A model generated the notes under the pieces. The model made no database searches. It worked only from the letters and a program-made list of their open reading frames with translations, and was not told where the DNA came from. This document shows positions 25,033 through 32,493 of a stretch of DNA of 64,000 nt, one piece after another; position 1 is the stretch's first letter, and each line of letters starts with the position of its first letter. The stretch covers positions 372,001 to 436,000 of the forward strand of contig JBALVX010000001.1 in the NCBI GenBank assembly GCA_036961295.1, read 5' to 3'. The translations under genes and the position numbers were made by a program. The DNA comes from JAGPUQ01 sp036961295. Lineage in GTDB: Bacteria > Pseudomonadota > Gammaproteobacteria > Pseudomonadales > Porticoccaceae.

Positions 25033-26562
25033 TAAAATTGCAACCTTGGCAATGCTTTCCTGATACTCGGTTTCCGGGTCGGAGTCCGCGACGATGCCGC
25101 CGCCGCCCCAACAGTGCAGGCGCTCGCCATCGGCCAGCAAGGTTCGAATCACAATATTGGTGTCCATCCGGCCATTGGTGGAAACATAGCCAATGCTGCC
25201 GCAGTATAAAGATCGATTTAGCGTTTCCAGTTCGGTAATCACTTCCATCGCTCGTTTCTTCGGCGCACCCGTTATGGAGCCGCCGGGGAAGCAATGTTCC
25301 AATAAACTCAGCGCGCTTTCTTGCTCCCGCAATTGACCGGTAATCGTGCTCACCAGATGGTGAACGTTAGCGAAGCTCTCCAGCCCAAACAGCTTGGGTA
25401 CGCGAATACTTCCGGGGCGACAGGCTTTACCTAAATCGTTGCGCAGCAAATCCACAATCATTAAATTTTCGGCGCGATCCTTGCTGCTGTTGAGTAAGGT
25501 GATCGCGGCTTCCTCGTCCTCCGTCACCGTTTTCCCGCGGCGAATCGTGCCTTTTATCGGTTTGGTTTCGACGCTGCCGTTGGCGACTTTTAAAAAACGC
25601 TCCGGCGACAAACACAATACCGCGTGTCTATTTTCCTTGAGCTTATTTTTCTCTAGTCTTTTGTTCTCTAGCCCATTCGACTCTAGCCCATTCGACTCCA
25701 GCCCATCCCACTCTAAATAGGCGCTAAAGGGCGAGGGCAGTACATCGCGCAAGTGCTGATAGGCAAGCCATGGCTCGCCTGCGTAAGAGGCGCTAAAGTG
25801 TTGGGCGTAATTTGCCTGATAACAATCTCCGGCGGCGATATAGCTTTGAATACGAGCCACCGCGTCGAGATAGGCTGCTTTATCCGTGGACGGGGTGAAG
25901 TCCTTAGTCAGATGAAAGCCTGCTAGTTTGGAGGAGTCATTACTGGTCTTGTCACTACCGGCTTTTTGCTGTGCCGTTGCAGCAGCGCTGCTTAAGGCTT
26001 CTATCTCAGCTTTCAACGCTGCGGGGCAAGCCGGGTGGAACACCAACCAGGCCTGCCGAATTTGATGGTTGATAACCAGCGCCCAGGCGTAAAACCCGAG
26101 GCGCATATCTGGGAAATCAACAATGTCAGTAAGGCCCTTATCCAAAGCCGTATCTGTAGCAGAAAAATTATTTCCCGCCTGGTAGCCAAAGCTGCCGATT
26201 AAACCGCCGGTAAAGGGCAGGGCAGGGCTGTGGTCGCCACTTACTTCGGAGTATTGCTGCGCGCTCATTTCGTCGAGCAAGCGCTGGGCCAGCACAAAGG
26301 GATTTTCCTGGGAGCGCGATGAGGCGATATTGGAACCGCTGGTTCGGGTGACGCCTCCACGGCTTTCCAGCACTTGTAGTGGTGCAGCACTGATAATATC
26401 AAAGCGTCCTTGCAGCGAGCGCGGCTTGCCACTGTCCAGCCACACCGGGTTGGGCAAATGTCGAATAGTTTCGAACAGCGCAGAGGTGTTTGTTGAGTAG
26501 GGGAAGTCCTGAATATCGGTCATGAATCTGATTTGCGGCAAGGTTAGTTTGGATTCGCTCAA
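25009..26562 (-). CDS. pabB: Aminodeoxychorismate synthase component I
   Basis: This 517-residue chorismate-utilising enzyme makes 4-amino-4-deoxychorismate for folate. Conserved C-terminal blocks are LSPERFL, ETKPIKGTIRRG, SSKDRAENLMIVDLLRNDLG, FPGGSITGAPKKRAMEVI, and GGGIVADSDPE. The KPIKGT segment suits PabB. The protein is longer than the roughly 450-residue E. coli enzyme because of a Ser/Thr/Lys-rich linker (about 195-215) and a five-copy pentapeptide insertion (about 286-310). Its partner pabC is at 11.6 kb. Confidence 0.93.
   Translation of the reverse strand: MSESKLTLPQIRFMTDIQDFPYSTNTSALFETIRHLPNPVWLDSGKPRSLQGRFDIISAAPLQVLESRGGVTRTSGSNIASSRSQENPFVLAQRLLDEMSAQQYSEVSGDHSPALPFTGGLIGSFGYQAGNNFSATDTALDKGLTDIVDFPDMRLGFYAWALVINHQIRQAWLVFHPACPAALKAEIEALSSAAATAQQKAGSDKTSNDSSKLAGFHLTKDFTPSTDKAAYLDAVARIQSYIAAGDCYQANYAQHFSASYAGEPWLAYQHLRDVLPSPFSAYLEWDGLESNGLESNGLENKRLEKNKLKENRHAVLCLSPERFLKVANGSVETKPIKGTIRRGKTVTEDEEAAITLLNSSKDRAENLMIVDLLRNDLGKACRPGSIRVPKLFGLESFANVHHLVSTITGQLREQESALSLLEHCFPGGSITGAPKKRAMEVITELETLNRSLYCGSIGYVSTNGRMDTNIVIRTLLADGERLHCWGGGGIVADSDPETEYQESIAKVAILLKALNFS
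25633..25707. repeat. In-gene 5 x 15-bp repeat in pabB
   Basis: Five degenerate 15-bp units encode pentapeptides of the form (D/N)GLES to NKLKE. They lie in frame between the N-terminal and catalytic parts of PabB. Confidence 0.85.
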
Positions 26563-26655
26563 GCTGAGACGCTTAGCCGATATTATGACACCAATACCGT
26601 TACGGTTTTTTCCGTATAATTTGCGGCTTTCCTACTGCTTGCTCGGAGCGAAGTA

Positions 26656-27156
26656 ATGACTGATGTAAATCCCATCTCAAATCCAGACCTGACCCCAGAT
26701 TTATGCGACAAGCACCCTGACCTGGTGCGAGTGCTCGAACCCATGCTGTCAAATTTTGGCGGGCGCGAAGCCTTCGGTGGCGAAATTGTCACCGTTAAAT
26801 GCTTCGAAGATAATTCTCTGGTAAAAGAAAATCTCGGCACCCCAGGCAAAGGTAAAGTGCTGGTGGTCGATGGTGGCGGTTCGCTGCGTCGAGCCTTGCT
26901 GGGCGATATGATTGCCGAAGCCGCGGTAAAAAACCAATGGGAAGGCGTGATTGTTTACGGCTGTATTCGCGACGTTAGCGCTATTTCAGAACTTGAACTT
27001 GGCGTGCAGGCCTTATCGGCGATTCCGTTGAAAACCGAAAAACGCGGCATTGGCGATTACAATATCCCGGTGACCTTTGGCGGCGTAACCTTTACGCCCA
27101 GTGAATACGTCTATGCCGATAGTAACGGGGTGGTGGTGTCGAGTAAGGCTTTGTGA
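26656..27156 (+). CDS. rraA: Regulator of RNase E activity A
   Basis: This 166-residue RraA-like protein has the blocks GRE.FGG, LVVDGGGSLRRALLGD, GVIVYGCIRDV and YVYADSNGVVV. In E. coli the trimeric RraA ring binds the RNase E C-terminal region and lowers its activity. Its target rne is at the start of this window. Members of this family can also be aldolases, but the G-x-I-R-D and D-GS-RRA sites fit RraA proper. It is divergent from pabB. Confidence 0.9.
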   Translation: MTDVNPISNPDLTPDLCDKHPDLVRVLEPMLSNFGGREAFGGEIVTVKCFEDNSLVKENLGTPGKGKVLVVDGGGSLRRALLGDMIAEAAVKNQWEGVIVYGCIRDVSAISELELGVQALSAIPLKTEKRGIGDYNIPVTFGGVTFTPSEYVYADSNGVVVSSKAL

Positions 27157-27205
27157 CTTTCGAGCGCTAGGGTCCGCTCCTGCCATATTTAGCGCCTATC
27201 AAATC

Positions 27206-27261
27206 ACGACTTAAAAGCTACAGTCTAAAAGCCACGATCTAAAAGTTAGACATTAAAATAT
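27206..27261. repeat. Tandem repeat, 14-bp unit, 3-4 copies, across a stop codon
   Basis: ACGACTTAAAAGCT, ACAGTCTAAAAGCC and ACGATCTAAAAGTT are followed by a degenerate AGACATTAAAATAT. The third/fourth copy boundary contains the stop codon of the minus-strand hydrolase at 27246. Confidence 0.8.
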
Positions 27262-28052
27262 TCCAATAATACTTTCTCCACCGCATCTGGCTGATCAACG
27301 TCGGCCAGATGCCCGGCCTTGTCGATCAATTCTATTTGAGTAGTACCGGCGATACCTTCGGCAAAGGCCTGGGCGTAGGAGGGTGGAATAATGCGATCCT
27401 CTTTGCCCCAAACCAATAAGGTGTCCTGGGTGATGCGATGCAGGCGTTTTTCTAAACCGCGATCTCCAAAGGGCCAAAGATAACGCGCAGCGGCTTCCAT
27501 ACCGCGATAACGCAGGATGTCCCATTCTTCCTTGTCGTTTGAATCTTCAGGTGCGGCAAAGGCTTCATCGAAAGCGCCTTCGCGGTGGCATAATAATTTT
27601 TTCTGTTCGGGAAAAATTTGCGCAAAAAAATCCGGCAGTGGTTCGGCATTGCGGTACAAACCAAAAGGCGCGATTAAGGCCAAACGCCCCACGCTTTTCG
27701 GTGAGTGGGCGGCAATGTCGGCCAGCAAACTGCCGCCGAGACAGGCACCAATCATATCGGCACCGGTGAGTCCGGCCTCTTCGATTAAATCCAGACAAGC
27801 GCAAATCCAGTCGGAGTTGTCATCGATGGATAAGTGGCTGGGGTCAGCGCCGGGAAAGCCCGGAAGGGACGGTACGATGACTCGATAGTGCTCCGACAGT
27901 GCGTCAAATAGCGGTAACCACCTGGGCCGTCCGCCAAGACCGGGTAAAAACCCAAGGGCTTTGCCGGAGCCTTTCTCCCAGACGCGGTGCTCGGCGCCGT
28001 TAACGATAACCGTGCTGATTTTAAGGCCATTTGAGTTCGTTGAATCACTCAT
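27246..28052 (-). CDS. Alpha/beta hydrolase with Cys in the nucleophile elbow
   Basis: This 268-residue alpha/beta hydrolase has GFLPGLGG as the oxyanion region, a nucleophile elbow GACLGG with Cys104 in place of Ser, an acidic residue in WGKEDRIIPP, and His in DKAGHLADV. A Cys nucleophile is known in dienelactone hydrolases, but this protein otherwise looks like an esterase or C-C hydrolase. The ATG at 28052 overlaps the stop of the upstream monooxygenase gene (ATGA), so the two are translationally coupled. Substrate unknown. An in-frame upstream start (28115) would extend into the neighbour and is unlikely. Confidence 0.82.
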   Translation of the reverse strand: MSDSTNSNGLKISTVIVNGAEHRVWEKGSGKALGFLPGLGGRPRWLPLFDALSEHYRVIVPSLPGFPGADPSHLSIDDNSDWICACLDLIEEAGLTGADMIGACLGGSLLADIAAHSPKSVGRLALIAPFGLYRNAEPLPDFFAQIFPEQKKLLCHREGAFDEAFAAPEDSNDKEEWDILRYRGMEAAARYLWPFGDRGLEKRLHRITQDTLLVWGKEDRIIPPSYAQAFAEGIAGTTQIELIDKAGHLADVDQPDAVEKVLLEYFNV

Positions 28053-29326
28053 GAGCGATCCTCCGTGGCGCGTTCTGCTACCGGCATGGGTTTCGGCCAC
28101 CAGTGATGCTCCCACTCATCTTCAAAAATACCTTCGATTTGCGGTCGCACATGTTTGGCAAACATATCGGTGTTATAGGTGGCGAGGTCGCGTTTCATAT
28201 TGCCGTATTGCAGCAGCACCATCAGGTTGCCGAAGTGTAAATCTTTGATGGCGGTGGTGAGTTTTTCCGCAACCTGGTCTGGCGAGCCAATCACCACAAA
28301 ACCTTTTTCGACCATTTCTTCAAAACTGGGTGGGCCACCGCCGCCTTCTATTTTAGCGGCGCCGGCACCGGCGGCATCGGCCCCCGAGGTTTGCCCGGCG
28401 AGTTTGGCGACTTGCGATTGTGCTCTGGCGCGTAAGGTGGCTTCGGTCATATAACCGGGGGGAGCCACGTATTTCGGTGATACTTTTAAGGAGCGATTGT
28501 AAAAATACTCGGCGGGTTCGCGATATAAATCGAGGGCTTCCTGCTCGGTTTCGGCGACGCCCACAAATTGTAAAAACGCGGCGCGGAAGGGATTGGGTTC
28601 CTTGCCGAGATTTTCCATTTCTTCCCAGAAACCTCGCATGGTGGCTTGCCCGGCCAGATAACCGTAGTAGGATAAATAAGCGTAAACGTAATCCACATCG
28701 GCACACCAGCGCCAGGTTTCCACCGCGCCGCCGCCGGGAATCCACACCGGAGGATGAGGTGCCTGTAAAGGGCGGGGCCAGGGATTGACGTAACGCTGCT
28801 GATTGAAGCGGCCATTGAAGGCAAAGGGTTCTGTTTCTGTCCAGGTGCGCATAATCAGATCGTGGGCTTCGTGATAACGCTGGCGCAACTGGCTGGGGTT
28901 TTGCCCGTAGGCGTAGCAGGTATCCATCGGCGTACCCACCGGGAAGCCAGCGATTAAACGACCGCCGGATAAGCAGTCGAGCATGGCGAATTCTTCGGCG
29001 ACGCGGGTGGGTGGGTTGTACAGCGCCAGGGAATTGCCCATCACGCAAATCGCGGCGTCTTTGGTGGAGCGCGCCAGGGTTGAGGCCAACAAGTTGGGCG
29101 AGGGCATCATGCCGTAGGCGTTGGAGTGGTGTTCGTTAACGCAAATGGCGTCGAAACCCACGGCGTCGGCGTGTTCGAGTTCGCTGATAAAGTCGTGATA
29201 CATATGGTGGGCTTTGCGGGGGTCGAAAAGTTTGGAATCCACGTCGACCCAGACGGATTCATGCTTTTCGGCAAAATCTTCTGGAAGATCCATGTAGGGC
29301 ATCAGATGGAAATACATCAGTTTCAT
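28049..29326 (-). CDS. Luciferase-like (LLM) flavin-dependent monooxygenase
   Basis: This 425-residue bacterial luciferase-fold protein opens MKLMYFHLMPYMDLPED. It has the LLM features of a TIM barrel binding reduced FMN: CVNEHHSNAYG, FPVGTPMDTCYAYG, and the C-terminal VIGSPDQVAEKL. A Gly/Ala-rich insertion lies at about 325-345. Such enzymes oxidise aldehydes, ketones, sulfonates or thiolated heterocycles. The coupled alpha/beta hydrolase suggests a two-step degradation in which the oxygenated product is hydrolysed (inference). Confidence 0.85.
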   Translation of the reverse strand: MKLMYFHLMPYMDLPEDFAEKHESVWVDVDSKLFDPRKAHHMYHDFISELEHADAVGFDAICVNEHHSNAYGMMPSPNLLASTLARSTKDAAICVMGNSLALYNPPTRVAEEFAMLDCLSGGRLIAGFPVGTPMDTCYAYGQNPSQLRQRYHEAHDLIMRTWTETEPFAFNGRFNQQRYVNPWPRPLQAPHPPVWIPGGGAVETWRWCADVDYVYAYLSYYGYLAGQATMRGFWEEMENLGKEPNPFRAAFLQFVGVAETEQEALDLYREPAEYFYNRSLKVSPKYVAPPGYMTEATLRARAQSQVAKLAGQTSGADAAGAGAAKIEGGGGPPSFEEMVEKGFVVIGSPDQVAEKLTTAIKDLHFGNLMVLLQYGNMKRDLATYNTDMFAKHVRPQIEGIFEDEWEHHWWPKPMPVAERATEDRS

Positions 29327-29344
29327 GATTACGCCTTTCTTTCG

Positions 29345-29389
29345 TTATAGATAGTTGCGTTATAGATTATTGTTATAGACTGTTATCGA
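29345..29389. repeat. TTATAGA repeat cluster
   Basis: TTATAGA occurs at 29345, 29360 and 29373, with TTATCGA at 29383. It lies just upstream of the monooxygenase start and shares its core with the arrays near 67-98 and 8585-8644. Confidence 0.65.
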
Positions 29390-29466
29390 TATCAAGTTCC
29401 CAGGACGAGTAAATTATAGCGCGGGCTCGAAAACCGTGCAAACCAGGTTTAGGCGATAATGAGTGT

Positions 29467-29493
29467 CTAGTTTAAAGTGCTAGGTTTAAGGTG
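29467..29493. repeat. Tandem repeat, 13-14 bp, 2 copies
   Basis: CTAGTTTAAAGTG is followed by CTAGGTTTAAGGTG, upstream of the L7/L12-like gene. Confidence 0.6.
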
Positions 29494-29540
29494 CAGCATT
29501 ATAAAGTACGTAAATATACCGATAATATTAGAGAAACGTA

Positions 29541-29873
29541 ATGGAACTATCTGAAGCGGTTAAGCAGGACATTGAGCGAGGTCGCAAGGTGAGCGCGATA
29601 AAAAGATTGCGTCGAGAAACCGGTATGGGTTTGAGGCAGGCAAAAGATATTATCGATGCTTATGGTCGCGGGCCTGCTTACCAGGGCGATTCGGAAGCGG
29701 CCCTCAGTCATCGTCACGGGGAAGGTGCTGAGCATGCCGACACGGATGCTCAATTGCGCTCCACGCGTAATAATCGCGTGGTGGCTATGGGTTCTACTTC
29801 GTTCGTCGGAAGTCTGATTAAATTTGTGATAGTGGCTGGAGTGGTATATTTTTTATTGAAGAATTTTTTCTGA
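29541..29873 (+). CDS. Small membrane protein with L7/L12 C-terminal-like domain
   Basis: This 110-residue protein begins with a helix pattern matching the ribosomal L7/L12 C-terminal domain (GRKVSAIKRLRRETGMGLRQAKDII). A polar linker rich in Glu, His and Asp follows, then one C-terminal membrane segment (FVIVAGVVYFLLKNFF). It is a tail-anchored protein by layout. L7/L12-like domains outside the ribosome occur in several uncharacterised bacterial proteins. No function can be assigned; ribosome or translation-factor docking at the membrane is a guess. Confidence 0.7.
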   Translation: MELSEAVKQDIERGRKVSAIKRLRRETGMGLRQAKDIIDAYGRGPAYQGDSEAALSHRHGEGAEHADTDAQLRSTRNNRVVAMGSTSFVGSLIKFVIVAGVVYFLLKNFF

Positions 29874-29888
29874 TAATAAAATATTTTT

Positions 29889-30674
29889 TTAACTTTGATG
29901 AAACGCTATTTTTTGGTACTTGCTTAAGGACTCCGTCAAACATTTTAAATACACCAATAAAAACAGCGTAGCGCCAAACATCTCCAGAAATTCTTCGGCA
30001 ACCAGGAAAGGATGGCTAACGGTGTAGGGTTTAACATCCCATTGTGAAGCCAGATATTCGAATAAGCGTTCCTGCCCCTCTAAAAAATCGATACCAATGG
30101 CCAGCGCCCAGCACGAAAATGCCGAAAATAAAATAATTTTAAGTTTCCAGGTTGGCAGTTTTTTCCAGAGAAACAACGCGATATACAAACCCATAGCCGC
30201 GAAGATCGGTGCAAATACCCATTGCCATGAATAGGAAGGGAAGTGACTTTGCCAGTTGCCGAGGGTGGACAGCGTCTCGGGTTCCTCTAAAGCTCGGGCT
30301 ACACTGCTGCCCACACGCTCGTGAATTTTAGCGGCGTCATCGGCAGATAAATAAAGATAAAAGCTGGATAAAATGCCCCAGCCCTTGGCGGAGTGAAAGC
30401 CACTTTGGTGATAGTGAACGGCGAACAGCGTTAGCAGCGTTAAGCCAACTGCGGCCATTTGTAATACTGAAAACCAGGTGCCGAGGCTTTGCTCGTGGGC
30501 CAGATTAAAAATTTTTCGGATCGAGGAGGCGTCGATCAGACGTGAGTAATTTAAACCGAGGTCGAGTATCACCAGAATCAGCTCTATGCTAATGCAGGCA
30601 ATAATAATGCGTTTGGTAAAAGCGGGGCCATCTATGGATAAGATGGCCCCGCTGTGTTGCTCTGCTTGATTCAA
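29889..30674 (-). CDS. Hypothetical multi-spanning membrane protein
   Basis: This 261-residue protein has about six hydrophobic segments and the polar motif SADDAAKIHERVG between spans 3 and 4, whose acidic and His residues could bind a metal. I do not recognise the family. It starts 17 nt after the outer-membrane barrel gene on the same strand, but a perfect 12-bp hairpin with a T-tract lies within its first 20 codons, so it may be under attenuation. Confidence 0.65.
   Translation of the reverse strand: MNQAEQHSGAILSIDGPAFTKRIIIACISIELILVILDLGLNYSRLIDASSIRKIFNLAHEQSLGTWFSVLQMAAVGLTLLTLFAVHYHQSGFHSAKGWGILSSFYLYLSADDAAKIHERVGSSVARALEEPETLSTLGNWQSHFPSYSWQWVFAPIFAAMGLYIALFLWKKLPTWKLKIILFSAFSCWALAIGIDFLEGQERLFEYLASQWDVKPYTVSHPFLVAEEFLEMFGATLFLLVYLKCLTESLSKYQKIAFHQS
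30621..30653 (-). terminator. Terminator-like hairpin inside the next gene's first codons
   Basis: On the minus strand AGCGGGGCCATC pairs perfectly (12 bp) with GATGGCCCCGCT around a 9-nt loop and is followed by TTTTACC. It lies 38 nt past the barrel gene stop and within codons 8-18 of the following gene. Confidence 0.6.
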
Positions 30675-30690
30675 GGCGTTTTAGGCCCGA

Positions 30691-31809
30691 TCAAAAAGAT
30701 TTGTGTAGCCCAAGGGATACGCTGGTTCTTTCGTATTCTCGTTGACTTAAACCAGAATCATATTCTTTGTACTCTATCACTGCGAGGCCTCTCCATCCCT
30801 CCCAGGTGGGGGAGCGTAAATATCGCTGTAAAGGCACGTCAAGCTCAAGATCAATTGAGTATTTGTCGTCTTCCAAAGAGCTGCCGCTATCACTGATTTG
30901 CTCGTCGTAGTCCTTGTTGCCCAGCTTGAAAGCCGTGTCCAGTACGATGCCATTATTCCACTCGTATTGGCTGCGTGCCACAACTTTCAATTTGTCGCGG
31001 CTATGATAATCCTGAAATTCATCTTCGTTGTTCTGGTAGTAAACTTTCAAAGAATACTTTTGCAGGCTGTCTGGCCGATAAGTGACTTTGGTAAAGCCGG
31101 TGGTGCGTGTCTGCTCAACGGTCTCGCCGAGTACGGTGGTGCCAGCGTTAGTTCTGGCAAAGCGGTCGTCGTATTCTCTGTCTTCGACGAGCGCTCCAAC
31201 GCGCAAGCGCAAGGTGTCGCTTAACCTGGTTCGGAAGCTGATGTCGTAAATCCAGCTATCGTAATCGGAGTCAGAATCCCGGTAATCTTTGGTCTTGAAC
31301 ATCGCCCCCAATTCTATAGAGCTAGCGTCGCCTATTTTGAATTGAGAAAAAATTCGAGATTTTAATGTGGAGATACGTTGTTTCCCCGGCGTGATAAGCC
31401 CACCGTCGGTATCGCTGGTGACGAATTGCGAGTACTGAGGATCAATGGAGATACCGTAATCGATTTGCTCGCTATTAAATCGGAGTTCCATAAATCCAGA
31501 AAAGAATTTATCGCGGGCATCGGCTTCATTATTAAAATGTTTGTCCTGATAAACGGAGTTAATTTTAAATGTCCAGGGCGAACCGTCCGCCTGGAATTTA
31601 TCCTTGTAGCCCAAATCCAGAACACCAAATAGTTCATCGGTTTCGTTAGAGGGGGAATAAAAAATATTGTCGTCCCAGCCCAGCCCATAGCCAAATTCAA
31701 ACTCAGGTTCGTTTGCCAGGGCGCAGTGGGCAAAAAGCGCGGTGCATCCAATCAGGATGCACCGGCTCAGACGACCTTTAGTTGCGGTCATAGTCGTCAT
31801 ATTAGACAT
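30691..31809 (-). CDS. Outer-membrane beta-barrel protein
   Basis: This protein of about 372 residues has a signal peptide (hydrophobic CILIGCTALFAHCALA, cleavage before NEPEFEF) and then alternating polar/aromatic strands throughout. It ends in Phe (SLGLHKSF), the usual recognition signal for the BAM machinery. About 12-16 strands are plausible. No named family is recognised; it resembles the uncharacterised outer-membrane proteins found beside surface or exopolysaccharide genes. The start overlaps the 3' end of the (DDQS)n gene, so the pair is translationally coupled. Confidence 0.78.
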   Translation of the reverse strand: MSNMTTMTATKGRLSRCILIGCTALFAHCALANEPEFEFGYGLGWDDNIFYSPSNETDELFGVLDLGYKDKFQADGSPWTFKINSVYQDKHFNNEADARDKFFSGFMELRFNSEQIDYGISIDPQYSQFVTSDTDGGLITPGKQRISTLKSRIFSQFKIGDASSIELGAMFKTKDYRDSDSDYDSWIYDISFRTRLSDTLRLRVGALVEDREYDDRFARTNAGTTVLGETVEQTRTTGFTKVTYRPDSLQKYSLKVYYQNNEDEFQDYHSRDKLKVVARSQYEWNNGIVLDTAFKLGNKDYDEQISDSGSSLEDDKYSIDLELDVPLQRYLRSPTWEGWRGLAVIEYKEYDSGLSQREYERTSVSLGLHKSF

Positions 31810-32113
31810 CACTCACTTCTTCACTTTGATCGTCTGACTGGTCATCGCTTTGATCATCGGACTGGTCATCGCTGCGGTCATCTGATTCGTCATCGCTACG
31901 ATCATCGGACTGGTCATCTGACTGATCATCGCTTTGGTCGTCTGACTGATCATCGCTTTGGTCGTCTGACTGGTCATCGCTTTGATCGTCTTGAGCTTCT
32001 ACTCGAGACTCGTCATCGATACTTTCGTCATCTGAATAGGCAAACGTGCTGCCTAGCGACAGTTGAAATACCATGCCAAACATTGCTAACAGGGCTAATA
32101 CGGACTTCTTCAT
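31802..32113 (-). CDS. Secreted polyacidic DDQS-repeat protein
   Basis: This 103-residue protein has a signal peptide (residues 1-25, cleavage likely after TFA) and then an almost pure array of 14 tetrapeptides at residues 42-97: eleven DDQS, two DDRS and one DDES. It has no hydrophobic core and would be disordered and strongly negative, suited to binding Ca2+ or other cations. The DNA units (12 bp) use alternating codons with a 24-bp higher-order pattern. It overlaps the outer-membrane barrel gene by 8 nt, suggesting a joint surface function (inference). Confidence 0.8.
   Translation of the reverse strand: MKKSVLALLAMFGMVFQLSLGSTFAYSDDESIDDESRVEAQDDQSDDQSDDQSDDQSDDQSDDQSDDQSDDRSDDESDDRSDDQSDDQSDDQSDDQSEEVSDV
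31823..31990. repeat. 14 x 12-bp coding repeat (DDQS)
   Basis: Fourteen in-frame 12-bp units encode DDQS or single-residue variants. Neighbouring units differ at synonymous sites, and pairs of units recur as 24-bp blocks. Confidence 0.92.
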
Positions 32114-32225
32114 AATATTACCTCGATGGTTAAATAGGATCTAAATCTGTTTCCCTGACTTTGTTGTTACAGGCTGTGATTGCAGATAACGACTCAGGTT
32201 CGACTTAATGATGCTGAATTTACTT

Positions 32226-32269
32226 ACTTAATCTTCCCTACTTAACCGACACCGTAGGTAAGATTAAGT
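32226..32269. promoter_or_regulatory. Long inverted repeat, possible operator or hairpin
   Basis: ACTTAATCTTCCCTAC (32226-32241) matches the reverse complement of 32254-32269 at 15 of 16 positions, with a 12-nt spacer. There is no T-tract on either side, so a protein-binding site or RNA switch is as likely as a terminator. Confidence 0.5.
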
Positions 32270-32445
32270 CGAGGTGAAGTTTAACGTCTAAACCATTAAA
32301 AGACGTGAAGTGAGTCACACAAATAATAGATCGAGTGTTTTATCTGCGAGCCTTACACCTTGCGGAATTTATGAGATGATTCTCCTGGCTGATGCATATC
32401 CCGCATAGTATTTGTCTGCTGAATAAAGAAAGCTATTTATCTACC

Positions 32446-32471
32446 TGACTTACTTGGCTGGCTTACTTGGC
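32446..32471. repeat. Tandem repeat, 2 x 13 bp
   Basis: TGACTTACTTGGC is followed by TGGCTTACTTGGC, 22 nt before the LysR gene start. Confidence 0.65.
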
Positions 32472-32493
32472 CGGGCAGAGGAAAACATAAACA

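Larger units (their letters stand above)
32114..32493. other. Divergent intergenic region with inverted repeats
   Basis: These 380 nt separate the (DDQS)n gene from the LysR gene. They hold no gene but contain a 16-bp inverted repeat (32226-32269), a smaller one (ACGTCT/AGACGT, 32284-32306), and a 13-bp direct repeat (32446-32471). Promoters for both directions should lie here. Confidence 0.65.

Noticed and set aside
28353..29048. 231-codon minus-strand frame inside the monooxygenase gene
   Set aside because: It is an Arg/Ser-rich out-of-frame shadow of the LLM gene, which shows clear family motifs in its own frame.
31823..31990. Regular repeat array that could be mistaken for CRISPR
   Set aside because: The 12-bp units are contiguous, in frame, without spacers, and encode DDQS in a gene with a signal peptide. 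No cas genes are present.
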